From contig NZ_BGZH01000001.1 of NCBI RefSeq assembly GCF_009617755.1, positions 558,001 to 622,000 of the forward strand: DNA of 64,000 nucleotides, written 5' to 3'. Of the stretch, positions 15,699 to 25,265 are shown piece by piece (the first letter of the stretch is position 1; every line of letters starts with the position of its first letter). Under the pieces are notes generated by a model that saw only the letters and a list, made by a program, of their open reading frames with translations, was not told the DNA's origin and made no database searches. The stretch is from Marinobacter salsuginis (GTDB taxonomy: Bacteria; Pseudomonadota; Gammaproteobacteria; Pseudomonadales; Oleiphilaceae). A program made the translations under genes and the position numbers.

Positions 15699-17831
15699 TT
15701 AGCCGTAGTGTTGCAACAGGCTTGGCACATCAATGATCAGCGCGATCCGGCCGTCGCCGGTAATGGTGGCGCCGGCCATTCCCGGCGTACCCTGGAGGGC
15801 TCGACCGAGGGGCTTGATCACCACCTCTTCCTGCCCCACCAACTGGTCGACCACAAAACCGACCTGTTTGGTCCCCATGGCCACGATGACCACATGGGCG
15901 TTTTCCGGCACTTCCTGGGAAGTACCATCACGCACCAGCCATCGTTTGATGTGAAACAGCGGGAACACCTTTTCCCGGACCACAATACACTCTCGTCCGT
16001 CGACGATATTGGTCTTGGTCAGGTCCAGGTGGAAAATCTCGACCACATTCACCAGCGGCAGCGCGAACGACTGATCACCCAACATGATCATCAGTGTGGG
16101 CATGATGGCCAGGGTCAAAGGAACCTTGATAACAATCCGGGAACCCTTCCCCAGTTGCGATTCAATGCTCAACTGGCCATTGAGTTGCCCTATCTTGGTT
16201 TTGACCACATCCATGCCGACGCCACGACCGGAGACGTCCGAGATCTGCTCCTTCGTGGAAAAACCGGCAGCGAAAATCAGGTTAAAGCACTCGGAATCGG
16301 TCAGGCGATCCGCGGCATCCTGATCGTAAATCCCCTTCTCAACGGCCTTGCGACGGAGCACTTCCGGATCCATACCGGCGCCATCATCCTCGATGAACAG
16401 CAGGATATGATCCCCCTCCTGTTCGGCAGACAGGGTTACCGTACCCTGGCGAGGCTTACCTGCTTTCTCGCGCACTTCCGGGGCTTCGATCCCGTGATCG
16501 ACCGAGTTTCGAACCAGGTGAACCAGCGGATCAGACAGCGCTTCGACCAGATTCTTGTCCAGGTCGGTGTCTTCACCGTGCATCACCAGGTTGACCTCTT
16601 TCTTGAGGTTCCGGGCCAGGTCACGCACAACCCGGGGGAACCGGCCGAACACCTTCTTGATCGGCTGCATACGGGTCTGCATGACGGCAGACTGGAGGTC
16701 GGTGGTGACCACATCCAGGTTGGACACGGCTTTGTGCATGTGTTCGTCTTCGCTTTCCGCGCCCAGACGCTGCAAGCGGTTACGCACCAGCACCAGTTCA
16801 CCCACCATGTTCATGATGTCGTCGAGACGCTTGGTGTCAACACGCACCGTTGTTTCAGCCGCGGGCGCGTGTTCGCGGGCGGGCATCGCAGGGGTGGCAG
16901 CGCCTTTGGTCTCCGGCTTCCCGGGCTTCGGTGCCTCTGCTTTTGGCTTGGCTGGCTCTTTCGGCGCTGAGGGCTCTTTCGGCGCTGGCGGCTCTTTCGC
17001 TGCTGAAGGCTCCTTCGGACCGGAGGACTCTCCCCCGGCTGTCGGGCTTCCGCCCTTGCCGTGCAGATCGTCCAACAATTTTTCGAATTCGTCGTCGGTG
17101 ATCAGATCGTCGCTGCCACCGCCTTCTGCCTTTGCCGCCGGCTTTTCTTCTTTGCTGACAGCATCGTCCTCGCCCGCAGGTGCGCCGGCAAACTGCCCTT
17201 TTCCATGCAGCTGGTCGAGCAGCGCCTCGAACTCGTCGTCGGTTATCTCGTCGTCGCCGGAACCCTCCCAGTCACCGGAAGACGCTCCGGAGTCTGAAGC
17301 CGGTGCCTGGTCTTCGCTCTTTTCGTCCTGCAAGGCATCCAGAAGCTGTTCGAATTCGTCGTCGGTGATGTCGCCACCATCCTCCGCCGGTTCACTCTCT
17401 TCGTGTTCTGGCTGAGGGTCGGCGACAGGCGCTCCCTCACCTTCTGGCAGGGCCAGGGCATCGAGGCGGGCAATCAGTTCGTCCGGAGCCGGTGTTGGTT
17501 CCTCGTGATTGCGAACCTCTTCAAACATGGCATTAACGTTATCCAGGGCCTCCAGAACCACGTCCATCAGTTCGGAGTCCACCTTACGCTTGTGATTGCG
17601 CAGGGTATCGAAAACGTTCTCGGCGGAGTGGCAGCAATTTACCAGCGCTTCAAGCTGAAGGAAGCCCGCGCCGCCTTTAACGGTGTGAAAGCCACGGAAA
17701 ATGGCGTTGAGCAGATCACTGTCGTCAGGATGTTGCTCAAGATCTACCAACTGCTCTGACAGCTTTTCGAGAATTTCACCGGCTTCTACCAGGAAGTCCT
17801 GCAAAATCTCTTCATCAGCATCAAACGCCAT
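15699..17831 (-). CDS. cheA: CheA, chemotaxis histidine kinase with triple linker motif
   Basis: 710 aa. An Hpt domain at the N-terminus carries phospho-His49 (FHTVKGGAGFL). The kinase core shows an N-box (HLVRNSVDHGIEAPEVR), G1 (EDDGAGMDPE) and G2 (SGRGVGMDVVKTKIGQLNG), followed by the CheW-like regulatory domain to residue 710. The linker between Hpt and dimerisation domain (about 130-328) is unusual: a 17-residue motif of the form ITDDEFExLLDxLHGKG occurs at about 155, 196 and 244, and a Lys-Glu-Pro repeat follows (273-300). No obvious P2 CheY-binding domain is visible. Upstream genes are cheZ and cheY. Confidence 0.96.
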   Translation of the reverse strand: MAFDADEEILQDFLVEAGEILEKLSEQLVDLEQHPDDSDLLNAIFRGFHTVKGGAGFLQLEALVNCCHSAENVFDTLRNHKRKVDSELMDVVLEALDNVNAMFEEVRNHEEPTPAPDELIARLDALALPEGEGAPVADPQPEHEESEPAEDGGDITDDEFEQLLDALQDEKSEDQAPASDSGASSGDWEGSGDDEITDDEFEALLDQLHGKGQFAGAPAGEDDAVSKEEKPAAKAEGGGSDDLITDDEFEKLLDDLHGKGGSPTAGGESSGPKEPSAAKEPPAPKEPSAPKEPAKPKAEAPKPGKPETKGAATPAMPAREHAPAAETTVRVDTKRLDDIMNMVGELVLVRNRLQRLGAESEDEHMHKAVSNLDVVTTDLQSAVMQTRMQPIKKVFGRFPRVVRDLARNLKKEVNLVMHGEDTDLDKNLVEALSDPLVHLVRNSVDHGIEAPEVREKAGKPRQGTVTLSAEQEGDHILLFIEDDGAGMDPEVLRRKAVEKGIYDQDAADRLTDSECFNLIFAAGFSTKEQISDVSGRGVGMDVVKTKIGQLNGQLSIESQLGKGSRIVIKVPLTLAIMPTLMIMLGDQSFALPLVNVVEIFHLDLTKTNIVDGRECIVVREKVFPLFHIKRWLVRDGTSQEVPENAHVVIVAMGTKQVGFVVDQLVGQEEVVIKPLGRALQGTPGMAGATITGDGRIALIIDVPSLLQHYG

Positions 17832-17847
17832 GCGTTACCCTCTTTGT

Positions 17848-18642
17848 TCAGAAACCGAGACTGGACAACAGGTCGTCAACGTCATCCTGTCCCGAAACTA
17901 CATCTTCACGCTCATCGGCCTTGATCTGGGGCCCGACGCCCTTCTCTGCAGATTCTTCCTTCTCTTCAATCTGGTGCACGGTGCCGGTGAGCTGATCCAC
18001 ATGGCTGGCCATCACCACCAGGCTGAGCATCTGCTCCTCAACCTCTTTTACCAGGGCGGTGACCTTCTGGATAACCTGGCCCGTCAAATCCTGATAATCC
18101 TGAGCAAGCAGAATTTCCGAAAGATTGTTGTACATGGTGTCAGCGTCGCTGGCCGTACTGACAAAAAAGCGATCAATCCGGCCGTACAGTTCCCGGAACT
18201 CCGCCGGCTGCATCTCCCGACGACGCAGACGTTGCCATTCGTCCCGCAAGGAGGCCGCCTCTTCCCGAAACGCGTTGGCCACCGGCATGGTTTCCTCAAC
18301 CAGATCCATGGTGCGGTTGGCCGCTTCGCCGGTCATCTGCACAACGTATTCGAGGCGATCGGAGGCGTCTGTCATCTTCGACAGCGCTTCTTGCTGTTCC
18401 GCGTTCCGGGGGTCAATCTGGAAGTTCCGGATGGCTTCGTGCAGGCTCCGGGTCAATCGCCCTACCTCGCGGTACAGACTTTGATCCCTGACCTCGCTGA
18501 GTTCATTGATCAGGGTCATGGCTTTGGCATAATCACCGGCATCAACACTCTCTGCCAGCTCTGCTGCCTGCCGCTGGAGCTTTTCGGTCACCTCCGGCTC
18601 AAGGCCCCGATGGTTCTTTTTGCTATCGCTCATGAGAGCCAT
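17848..18642 (-). CDS. cheZ: CheZ, CheY-P phosphatase
   Basis: 264 aa, longer than enteric CheZ (214 aa) and typical of pseudomonads. The catalytic segment is LLAQDYQDLTGQVIQKV, with Asp and Gln that position water for CheY-P hydrolysis. The C-terminal CheY-binding peptide is DDVDDLLSSLGF. Long coiled helices fill the rest. The ATG at 18642 is 3-4 bases after AGAGGT; an ATG three codons further on (18633) is also possible. It lies 11 bases downstream of cheY. Confidence 0.95.
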   Translation of the reverse strand: MALMSDSKKNHRGLEPEVTEKLQRQAAELAESVDAGDYAKAMTLINELSEVRDQSLYREVGRLTRSLHEAIRNFQIDPRNAEQQEALSKMTDASDRLEYVVQMTGEAANRTMDLVEETMPVANAFREEAASLRDEWQRLRRREMQPAEFRELYGRIDRFFVSTASDADTMYNNLSEILLAQDYQDLTGQVIQKVTALVKEVEEQMLSLVVMASHVDQLTGTVHQIEEKEESAEKGVGPQIKADEREDVVSGQDDVDDLLSSLGF

Positions 18643-18653
18643 CCGACCTCTGG

Positions 18654-19037
18654 TTACTGGATTCTTTCAAAGATTTTCTCAATCTTTTCCTTGAGCACAG
18701 CGGCAGTGAACGGTTTGACAACGTAGCCGTTCACACCCGCCTGAGCCGCGGCAACAATCTGGTCGCGCTTCGCCTCAGCCGTTACCATCAATACCGGCAG
18801 GGTTTTCAGATTCTCGTCAGCCCGGACAGCCTTCAGAAGATCGAACCCGGACATGCCCGGCATGTTCCAGTCGGTGACCAGAAAGTCGTATTTGCCGCTC
18901 TTCAGCATCGGCAAGGCTGTGTTGCCATCGTCTGCTTCATCGGTGTTGGTGAAGCCCAGATCACGCAGCAGGTTTTTGATGATCCGTCGCATTGTGGAGA
19001 AATCATCCACAATGAGGATTTTCATGTTTTTGTCCAA
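18654..19037 (-). CDS. cheY: CheY, chemotaxis response regulator
   Basis: 127 aa single receiver domain that binds FliM. The acidic pair is DD (11-12), the phospho-Asp is 56 ([13 protein letters not shown]), the switch Thr is in VTAEAKRDQ and the conserved Lys is in VVKPFTA. The start is taken as TTG at 19037, which has GGAGG five bases upstream; the ATG four codons later (19025) is 17 bases from that site. The sequence is nearly canonical for polar-flagellate gammaproteobacteria. Confidence 0.96.
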   Translation of the reverse strand: MDKNMKILIVDDFSTMRRIIKNLLRDLGFTNTDEADDGNTALPMLKSGKYDFLVTDWNMPGMSGFDLLKAVRADENLKTLPVLMVTAEAKRDQIVAAAQAGVNGYVVKPFTAAVLKEKIEKIFERIQ

Positions 19038-19199
19038 TGGGACCTCCAGTTAGTAACACCCGGAATTCGTTTGACCTTCGCGTTCAAAGTCTAGCAGGCC
19101 GCTGTTTAAACCGCTTATTGTCAGACCTTTGCTTCCGTTGTAAAGCATCGGTTACCAAAAACTACAGACTGCACCTTCGCAGACACAGACTGAACGCAA

Positions 19200-19943
19200 T
19201 CAGCTGTCCGGTTCCTGGCGCCAATCCGACAACCGCCCCCGAAGGCGCAAGGCAGCCTGGCTGTGAATCTGGCTGACCCTGCTCTCGCTGACGCCCAGCA
19301 CGGCGCCTATTTCCTTGAGGTTCAGCTCTTCCTGGTAATAAAGGCTCAGAACCAGTTTTTCCCGCTCCGGCAGGTCTTCAATGGCCTCAGCCAGGCTCCG
19401 CCGGAAGGCATCGGAGGACAACCCCTCCAGAGGGTTATCCTGCGTCTCTGTCTGTTCTATCGGCAGCTCTCCGGATTCATTGAGCTCATCGAGGCTAAAA
19501 AGTCGGCCACTGTTGGAATCGGAAAGATAGGAATGATACTCCGCCAGCTCCATACCCAGCTCCTCGGCCACTTCCTGATCCTGGGCTTCCCGGCCAAGCC
19601 GGTCTTCCACAGCCTTGATGGCCCGGGAAATGCGACGGGCGTTTCGATGCACGGAGCGGGGAACCCAGTCGCCCTTGCGGATTTCATCGACCATCGCCCC
19701 ACGAATCCGGATACCGGCGTAGGTCTCGAAGGTGGCTCCTTTGGTGGAACTGTATCGCTGGGCAGCCTCAAGCAGGCCAATCATGCCGGCCTGCATAAGA
19801 TCTTCAAGCTGAACGGAAGCCGGCAGGCGGGCCATCAAATGGAGGGCGATTTTCTTGACCAGCGGCGCGTGTTGCTCAACAAGCTGAGATGCCTTCTGCG
19901 CACCTGACTGGTTATAAATTCCGAGGTTTTTCGCCAATGTCAT
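19200..19943 (-). CDS. fliA: FliA, flagellar sigma factor (sigma-28)
   Basis: 247 aa from the ATG at 19943 (MTLAKNLGIYNQ). Region 2 is clear (HAPLVKKIALHLMARLPASV, EDLMQAGMIGLLEAAQRYS, FETYAGIRIRGAMVDEIRKG, DWVPRSVHRNAR), and region 4 ends with an HTH (LNLKEIGAVLGVSESRVSQIH). The frame extends upstream to a GTG at 20018, inside fleN, but family starts match the ATG. It directs late flagellar and chemotaxis genes. It follows fleN with a 31-base gap. Confidence 0.96.
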   Translation of the reverse strand: MTLAKNLGIYNQSGAQKASQLVEQHAPLVKKIALHLMARLPASVQLEDLMQAGMIGLLEAAQRYSSTKGATFETYAGIRIRGAMVDEIRKGDWVPRSVHRNARRISRAIKAVEDRLGREAQDQEVAEELGMELAEYHSYLSDSNSGRLFSLDELNESGELPIEQTETQDNPLEGLSSDAFRRSLAEAIEDLPEREKLVLSLYYQEELNLKEIGAVLGVSESRVSQIHSQAALRLRGRLSDWRQEPDS

Positions 19944-19974
19944 GTATCCGGTTTCTTGTTTGACTGGATCCGAT

Positions 19975-20787
19975 TCAGACTTCGACGAGCCGCTCCACAA
20001 AGAATTCCAGATGTCCACGGGGTGAGGACGGCAACGGCCAGCTGTCTACCTTGTCGGCCAGAGACTTGATGGCCAGGGAGGCTTTCGCTCTGGGATAGGC
20101 ATCCAGCACTGCCCTCTGTCTCTGGACTGCTTTCTTCACTGCCTCATCGTAGGGGACTATACCGACATATTGTAGTGCCACATCGAGGAAGCGCTCGGTG
20201 ACCCGAGTCAGTTTTTCGAACAGATGCCGGCCTTCCTGCTCATTCCGCACCTGGTTGGCAAGAATGCGGAAACGATTGGTTCCATAATCCCGGTTCATCA
20301 GCTTGATCAGGGCGTAGGCATCGGTGATGGACGTGGGTTCGTCACACACCACCAACAGTAATTCCTGGGACGCCCTGAGAAAGCTGACCACCGATTCGGA
20401 GATACCGGCGGCGGTGTCGACGATCAGTACATCGATCTGATCCCCCAGCTCGCTGAACGCATTAATGAGCCCGGCATGCTCCATGGGACTGAGCTGGGTC
20501 ATCCGCTGGGTACCTGAGGAGGCAGGAACGATCTTTATGCCGCCGGGACCATTTACCAGAACGTCCTTGAGGTCACAGTCGCCTGCCAGAACATCCTGAA
20601 GGTTACGGTTGGCGGTGATGCCCAGCAATACGTCGATGTTGGCGAGCCCAAGATCGGCGTCGAGCAGCACCACTCTCCGGCCTTTCTGCGCCAGGGCAAT
20701 TCCGAGGTTGACCGACACGTTACTCTTGCCGACTCCACCTTTACCGCCGGAAACTGCAATCACCTGTACCGGATGTGCTCTGCTCAT
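19975..20787 (-). CDS. fleN: FleN (FlhG), flagellar number regulator ATPase
   Basis: 270 aa MinD-like ATPase. The deviant Walker A is GGKGGVGKSN (residues 14-23), the switch I region is LLDADLGLANIDVLLG, and Walker B is DVLIVDTAAGI. In Pseudomonas FleN restrains FleQ and keeps flagella to one per pole, working with FlhF, the gene just upstream. An N-terminal activation helix is nearly absent, as in the Pseudomonas form. Confidence 0.95.
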   Translation of the reverse strand: MSRAHPVQVIAVSGGKGGVGKSNVSVNLGIALAQKGRRVVLLDADLGLANIDVLLGITANRNLQDVLAGDCDLKDVLVNGPGGIKIVPASSGTQRMTQLSPMEHAGLINAFSELGDQIDVLIVDTAAGISESVVSFLRASQELLLVVCDEPTSITDAYALIKLMNRDYGTNRFRILANQVRNEQEGRHLFEKLTRVTERFLDVALQYVGIVPYDEAVKKAVQRQRAVLDAYPRAKASLAIKSLADKVDSWPLPSSPRGHLEFFVERLVEV

Positions 20788-20854
20788 ACTGTTTTTTGTC
20801 TCTTGCCACGTTTCGCCGGTGCGTTTCCGACGCCTGCTGTCAATCTGTCCGGTC

Positions 20855-22165
20855 TCAGGCGTGCTCTTTCAGGCCCTCTGCGACCGCCTGCTGTTGCTGG
20901 AGTGTTTTAAGCCGATCCACGGCCAGCCGCACCAGCGGAACAGCTTCTGCGTGGTGCAGATCTTCAGGAATCTTCTGCCCGTCTGTGTAGTAGGCTACCG
21001 GCAGACCGGTTTCCATGACAAAACCGAGGGACTCACCCAATGTGAGGGCCTCATCGATCTTGGTCATCACACAGCCCGCAAGATTTGCCATCTTATAGCA
21101 ATGCCAGACGGATTTCATGATGCGCGGCTGACTGGTTGCCGAGACGACCAGATGCGTTTTGACATTGTGATGGCTGCGAGCCAGTTCGGCCAGCTGTTCC
21201 TGATAACCTTTATCCGAACTTGTCAGCCCGGCAGTATCAATCAGAACCAGGTGACGGTCTGACAGCTCGTCCAGAATATCGTCCAGGCTGTGAGTCTCAT
21301 CCACCACCCGAACCGGCACATTCAGGATACGACCGAACACGAACAACTGCTCGTGCGCCGCCACCCGGTATCGATCGGTGGTGACCAGAGCCAGGGAGTC
21401 GGAGCCATGCTTGAGCACATACCGCGCCGCCAGCTTTCCAATCGTGGTGGTCTTGCCGGAACCGGTAGGACCCACCAGCGCATAGGCGCCCCCCTCATCA
21501 AGCCACTCCATGCGAGAGGTCCGGACGCCGGTGCACAGCATTTTCAGGGACTGCTTCCAACCATCTTCCAGTCGCCCTGCCTTATGGCGACGGGAAATTG
21601 ACCCTGCCAGCTCGCTGCCCAGGCCGAATTCCTGCAGGCGCTCGGCCAGCCTTTGCTGAACAGCCGTGTTTGTCGAAACCACAGAGTCCGGCTGCGGGCG
21701 ACCACCCTGCATCATATCCCTGAGGGAGCTGATCTCGGCACGCATCTGTGCGAGTTCATCAGAATAGACATCCTTCGGCGCCTGGGGCTCAGCCACACTA
21801 TCACCGAAATCGCCGCCGACCGTTTCCTGAACAGCAGCAAACGACGGACCTGAGTAGCCGGCTCCCTGGGAGGCACGCTTTTCCCTGACTTCACGGATGC
21901 GGTCACGGGATCGGCTCAATTCATCCTCGAGACGACGATGCTGGTCAGCCTGCATTTCTGCCAGGCGGGATCCGTTGGTGGCTTCTTCGGCCTGGTTGCC
22001 CAGGCGCTGGCGCGCCATGTTTTCGTCATAGTCCAGCGCCGTCACGATTTCGACACCACCGTCGACCCGACGGTTGGAAAGAATAACGGCATCCGGCCCC
22101 ATCTGTTCACTGACCTGTTTCAGCGCCTCTGCCATGGTCTGAGCAAAAAACCGTTTTACTTTCAT
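20855..22165 (-). CDS. flhF: FlhF, SRP-type GTPase for polar flagellar placement
   Basis: 436 aa. The N-terminal B domain (MKVKRFFAQTMAEALKQVSE) is followed by a variable charged linker, then the NG GTPase domain: G1 VGPTGSGKTTTIGKLA (about residue 230), TTDRYRVAAHEQL, DTAGLTSSDKG, and TKIDEALTLG. FlhF recruits early basal-body parts to the pole. flhA lies 60 bases upstream on the same strand and fleN 67 bases downstream. Confidence 0.96.
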   Translation of the reverse strand: MKVKRFFAQTMAEALKQVSEQMGPDAVILSNRRVDGGVEIVTALDYDENMARQRLGNQAEEATNGSRLAEMQADQHRRLEDELSRSRDRIREVREKRASQGAGYSGPSFAAVQETVGGDFGDSVAEPQAPKDVYSDELAQMRAEISSLRDMMQGGRPQPDSVVSTNTAVQQRLAERLQEFGLGSELAGSISRRHKAGRLEDGWKQSLKMLCTGVRTSRMEWLDEGGAYALVGPTGSGKTTTIGKLAARYVLKHGSDSLALVTTDRYRVAAHEQLFVFGRILNVPVRVVDETHSLDDILDELSDRHLVLIDTAGLTSSDKGYQEQLAELARSHHNVKTHLVVSATSQPRIMKSVWHCYKMANLAGCVMTKIDEALTLGESLGFVMETGLPVAYYTDGQKIPEDLHHAEAVPLVRLAVDRLKTLQQQQAVAEGLKEHA

Positions 22166-22225
22166 GATGCCTCTTCCTCCACCGGCAACACCGTGCCGGC
22201 CCTGTCCGCTCTGTCATCCGCGCCG

Positions 22226-24406
22226 TTACTGGCCAACGGACGCCACGATCGTAATCTGTTTGTTATCCGGAATTTCCTGGTACGAGAGCACGTGCAGTCG
22301 CTCTACCCCATAGCTGGCAAACTTCGCCAGGACCGGCCGCAGTGGCCCGGACACCAGCAGAATGGCCGGTTTGCCAAGCATCTCCTGGCGCTGGACGCTC
22401 TCCTGAAGCGATCGCTGGAGCTTCTCCACCATATTCGGCTCCAGAACCAGGCCAATGTCTTCCTGACCGCCGGATTGTTGACTCTGCTGAACAGACTTCA
22501 GCAATAACTGTTCCAAGTCCGGATCCAGGGTGATCACCGGTATCTCCGATTCGTTGCCGCAGATGCTCTGGACAATCATCCGGCGCAGGGACTGCCGGGC
22601 TACGGTGGTCAGCAGCTTGGGATCCTGACTCTTCGGATGAACATTCACGATGGCCTCGGCAATGGACCGCATATCCCGGATCGGCACTTCCTCCTTCAGC
22701 AGGTTCTGCAAGACCTTCAGGAGCAGACTGATGGAAACGGTGGTGGGCACCAGCTCTTCGGCCAGCTTCGGAGAAATCTTCTCAAGCTGATCCAGCCACT
22801 TCTGGACCTCTTCGTGGCCCAGCAGTTCGTGGGCGTGTTTCTGCAACACCTGGTTCAGATGGGTGGCAACCACGGTACTGGCATCGACTACGGTATAGCC
22901 AAGGGTCTGTGCCTGGTCTTTCTTATCGGGCTCGATCCAGCAGGCATCCAGACCGAACGCCGGATCCTTTCCTTCAATCCCTTCGACCTTTCCAAATACC
23001 TGGCCGGGGTCGATGGCCAGCTCCCGGTCCGGGTGAATCTCTGCCTCGGCGATGGTTACGCCCATCAGGGTGATGCGATAGACGTTGGGCATCAGGTCCA
23101 GATTGTCGCGAATATGAACCGAAGGCATCAGGAAACCCAGATCCTGGGACAGTTTTTTGCGAACGCCCTTGATGCGACTGAGCAACTGACCGCCCTGGGA
23201 TTTATCGACCAGCGGAATCAGCCGGTACCCCACTTCCAGACCGACGATATCGACGGTGGACACATCGTCCCAGCCCAGCTCTTTGGTCTCTCCGGGTGCC
23301 GGCAGCTGACGACCCTGATCGCCACCCGCGTCTCCGCCCGGCGGCAGATCACGACCCGCCGGTCGCGGTGCCGCGCCGCCAGCGCCCCTGGCCGGGAAGG
23401 CGCCCTCCTCCTCGACAGTCTGCCTCTGGTGTTTCCAGATATACCAGGCAGCGCCGCCAGCCAGCGCACCCAGACCCAGGAAGGCCACGTGAGGCATGCC
23501 GGGAATCAGGCCGAGGATAATCAGGATTCCAGCGGCAATGGACAGTGCCTTCGGCGCACTGAACATCTGCTGCAGGATCTGGCCGCCCATGTCCTGGCTG
23601 GAAGTGACCCGCGTTACCATGATCGCCGCAGACGTGGACAGCAGCAGCGAGGGAATCTGTGCCACCAGGCCGTCACCAATGGTCAATAGCGCATAGCGCT
23701 CCATGGCCAGCCCGAAATCCAGGCCATGCTGGAGCATACCGATGGCGATCCCGCCGACGATGTTAATGGCAAGAATGAGCAAGCCGGCAATGGCATCGCC
23801 TTTAACGAACTTGGACGCACCGTCCATGGAACCATAGAAATCCGCCTCCTGGGCAATCTCGGCCCGGCGATGCTTGGCTTCGTCCTGATTGATCAGGCCG
23901 GCGTTGAGATCCGCATCAATGGCCATCTGTTTGCCGGGCATGGCATCCAGGGTGAAACGGGCACTTACTTCGGAGACCCGGCCGGCGCCCTTTGTGACCA
24001 CCAGGAAGTTGATGATCATAAGAATCGCGAAGACCACCAGACCCACGGCGTAGTTGCCTCCGATGAGTACCGCACCGAAGGACTCGATCACCTTACCGGC
24101 CGCGTCGCCGCCCTCGTGGCCGTTCAACAGAACGATCCGGGTAGACGCCACGTTCAGGGCCAGACGCAGCAGCGTGGCCACCAGCAGTACCGTGGGGAAA
24201 GAGGCAAACTCCATGGGCCGCAGGGCGTAGACACAGACCAGCAGAATGACAATCGACAGGGTGATGTTGAACGTGAAGAACACGTCCAGCAAAAACGCCG
24301 GCATGGGCAGAATCATCATACCGAGCAAGCCCATCAGCATGATGGGAATGCCCAGATTTCCCCGCGTCAGGGTTTTGACGTTATTGAGGACTAAAGCTCT
24401 GTCCAT
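22226..24406 (-). CDS. flhA: FlhA, flagellar export gate protein
   Basis: 726 aa from the ATG at 24406, which has GGAGAAG about 8 bases upstream. The frame runs back to 24580, but the sigma-54 promoter at 24492-24506 lies inside that extension, so the short start is preferred. About eight transmembrane helices fill residues 15-325. The FHIPEP-type cytoplasmic loop is seen as [20 protein letters not shown]. The cytoplasmic domain follows a long Gly/Pro/Ala-rich linker (around residues 335-380). With FlhB it forms the export gate. Confidence 0.96.
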   Translation of the reverse strand: MDRALVLNNVKTLTRGNLGIPIMLMGLLGMMILPMPAFLLDVFFTFNITLSIVILLVCVYALRPMEFASFPTVLLVATLLRLALNVASTRIVLLNGHEGGDAAGKVIESFGAVLIGGNYAVGLVVFAILMIINFLVVTKGAGRVSEVSARFTLDAMPGKQMAIDADLNAGLINQDEAKHRRAEIAQEADFYGSMDGASKFVKGDAIAGLLILAINIVGGIAIGMLQHGLDFGLAMERYALLTIGDGLVAQIPSLLLSTSAAIMVTRVTSSQDMGGQILQQMFSAPKALSIAAGILIILGLIPGMPHVAFLGLGALAGGAAWYIWKHQRQTVEEEGAFPARGAGGAAPRPAGRDLPPGGDAGGDQGRQLPAPGETKELGWDDVSTVDIVGLEVGYRLIPLVDKSQGGQLLSRIKGVRKKLSQDLGFLMPSVHIRDNLDLMPNVYRITLMGVTIAEAEIHPDRELAIDPGQVFGKVEGIEGKDPAFGLDACWIEPDKKDQAQTLGYTVVDASTVVATHLNQVLQKHAHELLGHEEVQKWLDQLEKISPKLAEELVPTTVSISLLLKVLQNLLKEEVPIRDMRSIAEAIVNVHPKSQDPKLLTTVARQSLRRMIVQSICGNESEIPVITLDPDLEQLLLKSVQQSQQSGGQEDIGLVLEPNMVEKLQRSLQESVQRQEMLGKPAILLVSGPLRPVLAKFASYGVERLHVLSYQEIPDNKQITIVASVGQ

Positions 24407-24491
24407 GCCGGATACTTCTCCGATTGGCCGTGCCTGCAGGCGTTTCAAAGGTCGAAAATCTGACGCGGCGGCGTCGTTTGGAAGAGTTATC

Positions 24492-24506
24492 GCAAGATCC
24501 GTACCA
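24492..24506 (-). promoter_or_regulatory. Sigma-54 promoter upstream of flhA
   Basis: On the minus strand the sequence is TGGTACGGATCTTGC: GG and GC are separated by exactly 10 bases, and both elements are close to TGGCACG-N4-TTGC. Predicted transcription start is near 24480, about 74 bases before the flhA ATG. FleQ with RpoN is the expected regulator. On the other strand this is just upstream of upp. Confidence 0.75.
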
Positions 24507-24624
24507 GCCCTTAGTGGATTTCCGCGAACCGGCCATTTGCGGCCTGACTCGCCTTGCCAGATGCGGTATCCTTGCGCCATTTAATTGCGACGCTAAAACC
24601 CCAACCAGACACACAGGTGACCCC

Positions 24625-25263
24625 ATGCCAATCCACGAGGTAAAACACCCTCTGATCCGCCACAAGCTCGGCATCATGCGCCGTGCGGATATCAGCACCA
24701 AGAATTTCCGGGAGCTGGCACAGGAAGTTGGTGCACTTCTGACCTACGAGGCCACCAAGGACTTCAACCTGCAGGAAAAAACCATCGAAGGCTGGGCCGG
24801 CCCAGTGAATGTGGAACAGATTCACGGCAAGAAAGTCACCATCGTTCCGATCCTCCGGGCCGGGCTTGGCATGCTCGACGGTGTTCTGAGCCTCATTCCT
24901 GTTGCCCGGGTCAGTGTTGTCGGCCAGATCCGCAACGAGGAAACACTCGAGGCCAGCACCTACCTGGAAAAACTGGTGGGTGAGCTGGATCAGCGAATGG
25001 CCATGATCGTCGATCCCATGCTCGCTACCGGCGGCTCCATGATTTCCACCATCGACCTGCTCAAGAAAGCCGGCAGCACCGAGATCAGGGCCCTGGTTCT
25101 GGTAGCCGCGCCCGAGGGCGTCAAGAAAGTCCTCGAGGCCCATCCGGACGTGTCGATCTACACAGCCTCCGTTGATGAACGCCTGAACGAGAAAGGTTAT
25201 ATCCTTCCGGGTCTCGGCGATGCCGGCGACAAGATCTTCGGCACCAAGCAGAAGGACGTTTAA
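24625..25263 (+). CDS. upp: Upp, uracil phosphoribosyltransferase
   Basis: 212 aa enzyme that makes UMP from uracil and PRPP (pyrimidine salvage). The PRPP-binding loop is [12 protein letters not shown], and the uracil-binding end is [16 protein letters not shown]. The ATG at 24625 is preceded by AGGTGA; the open frame extends further upstream to 24424 but the family start is here. Two bases separate it from uraA, the matching transporter. Together they sit as a plus-strand island between flhA and flhB. Confidence 0.98.
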   Translation: MPIHEVKHPLIRHKLGIMRRADISTKNFRELAQEVGALLTYEATKDFNLQEKTIEGWAGPVNVEQIHGKKVTIVPILRAGLGMLDGVLSLIPVARVSVVGQIRNEETLEASTYLEKLVGELDQRMAMIVDPMLATGGSMISTIDLLKKAGSTEIRALVLVAAPEGVKKVLEAHPDVSIYTASVDERLNEKGYILPGLGDAGDKIFGTKQKDV

Positions 25264-25265
25264 GC

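Noticed and set aside
15708..16970. 420-residue open frame on the plus strand opposite cheA
   Set aside because: It mirrors cheA codon by codon, has no ribosome binding site or known motif, and is a normal by-product of GC-rich antisense frames.
22226..24580. Longer flhA starting at 24580
   Set aside because: The extension includes the sigma-54 promoter and is not FlhA-like; the ATG at 24406 has a ribosome binding site.
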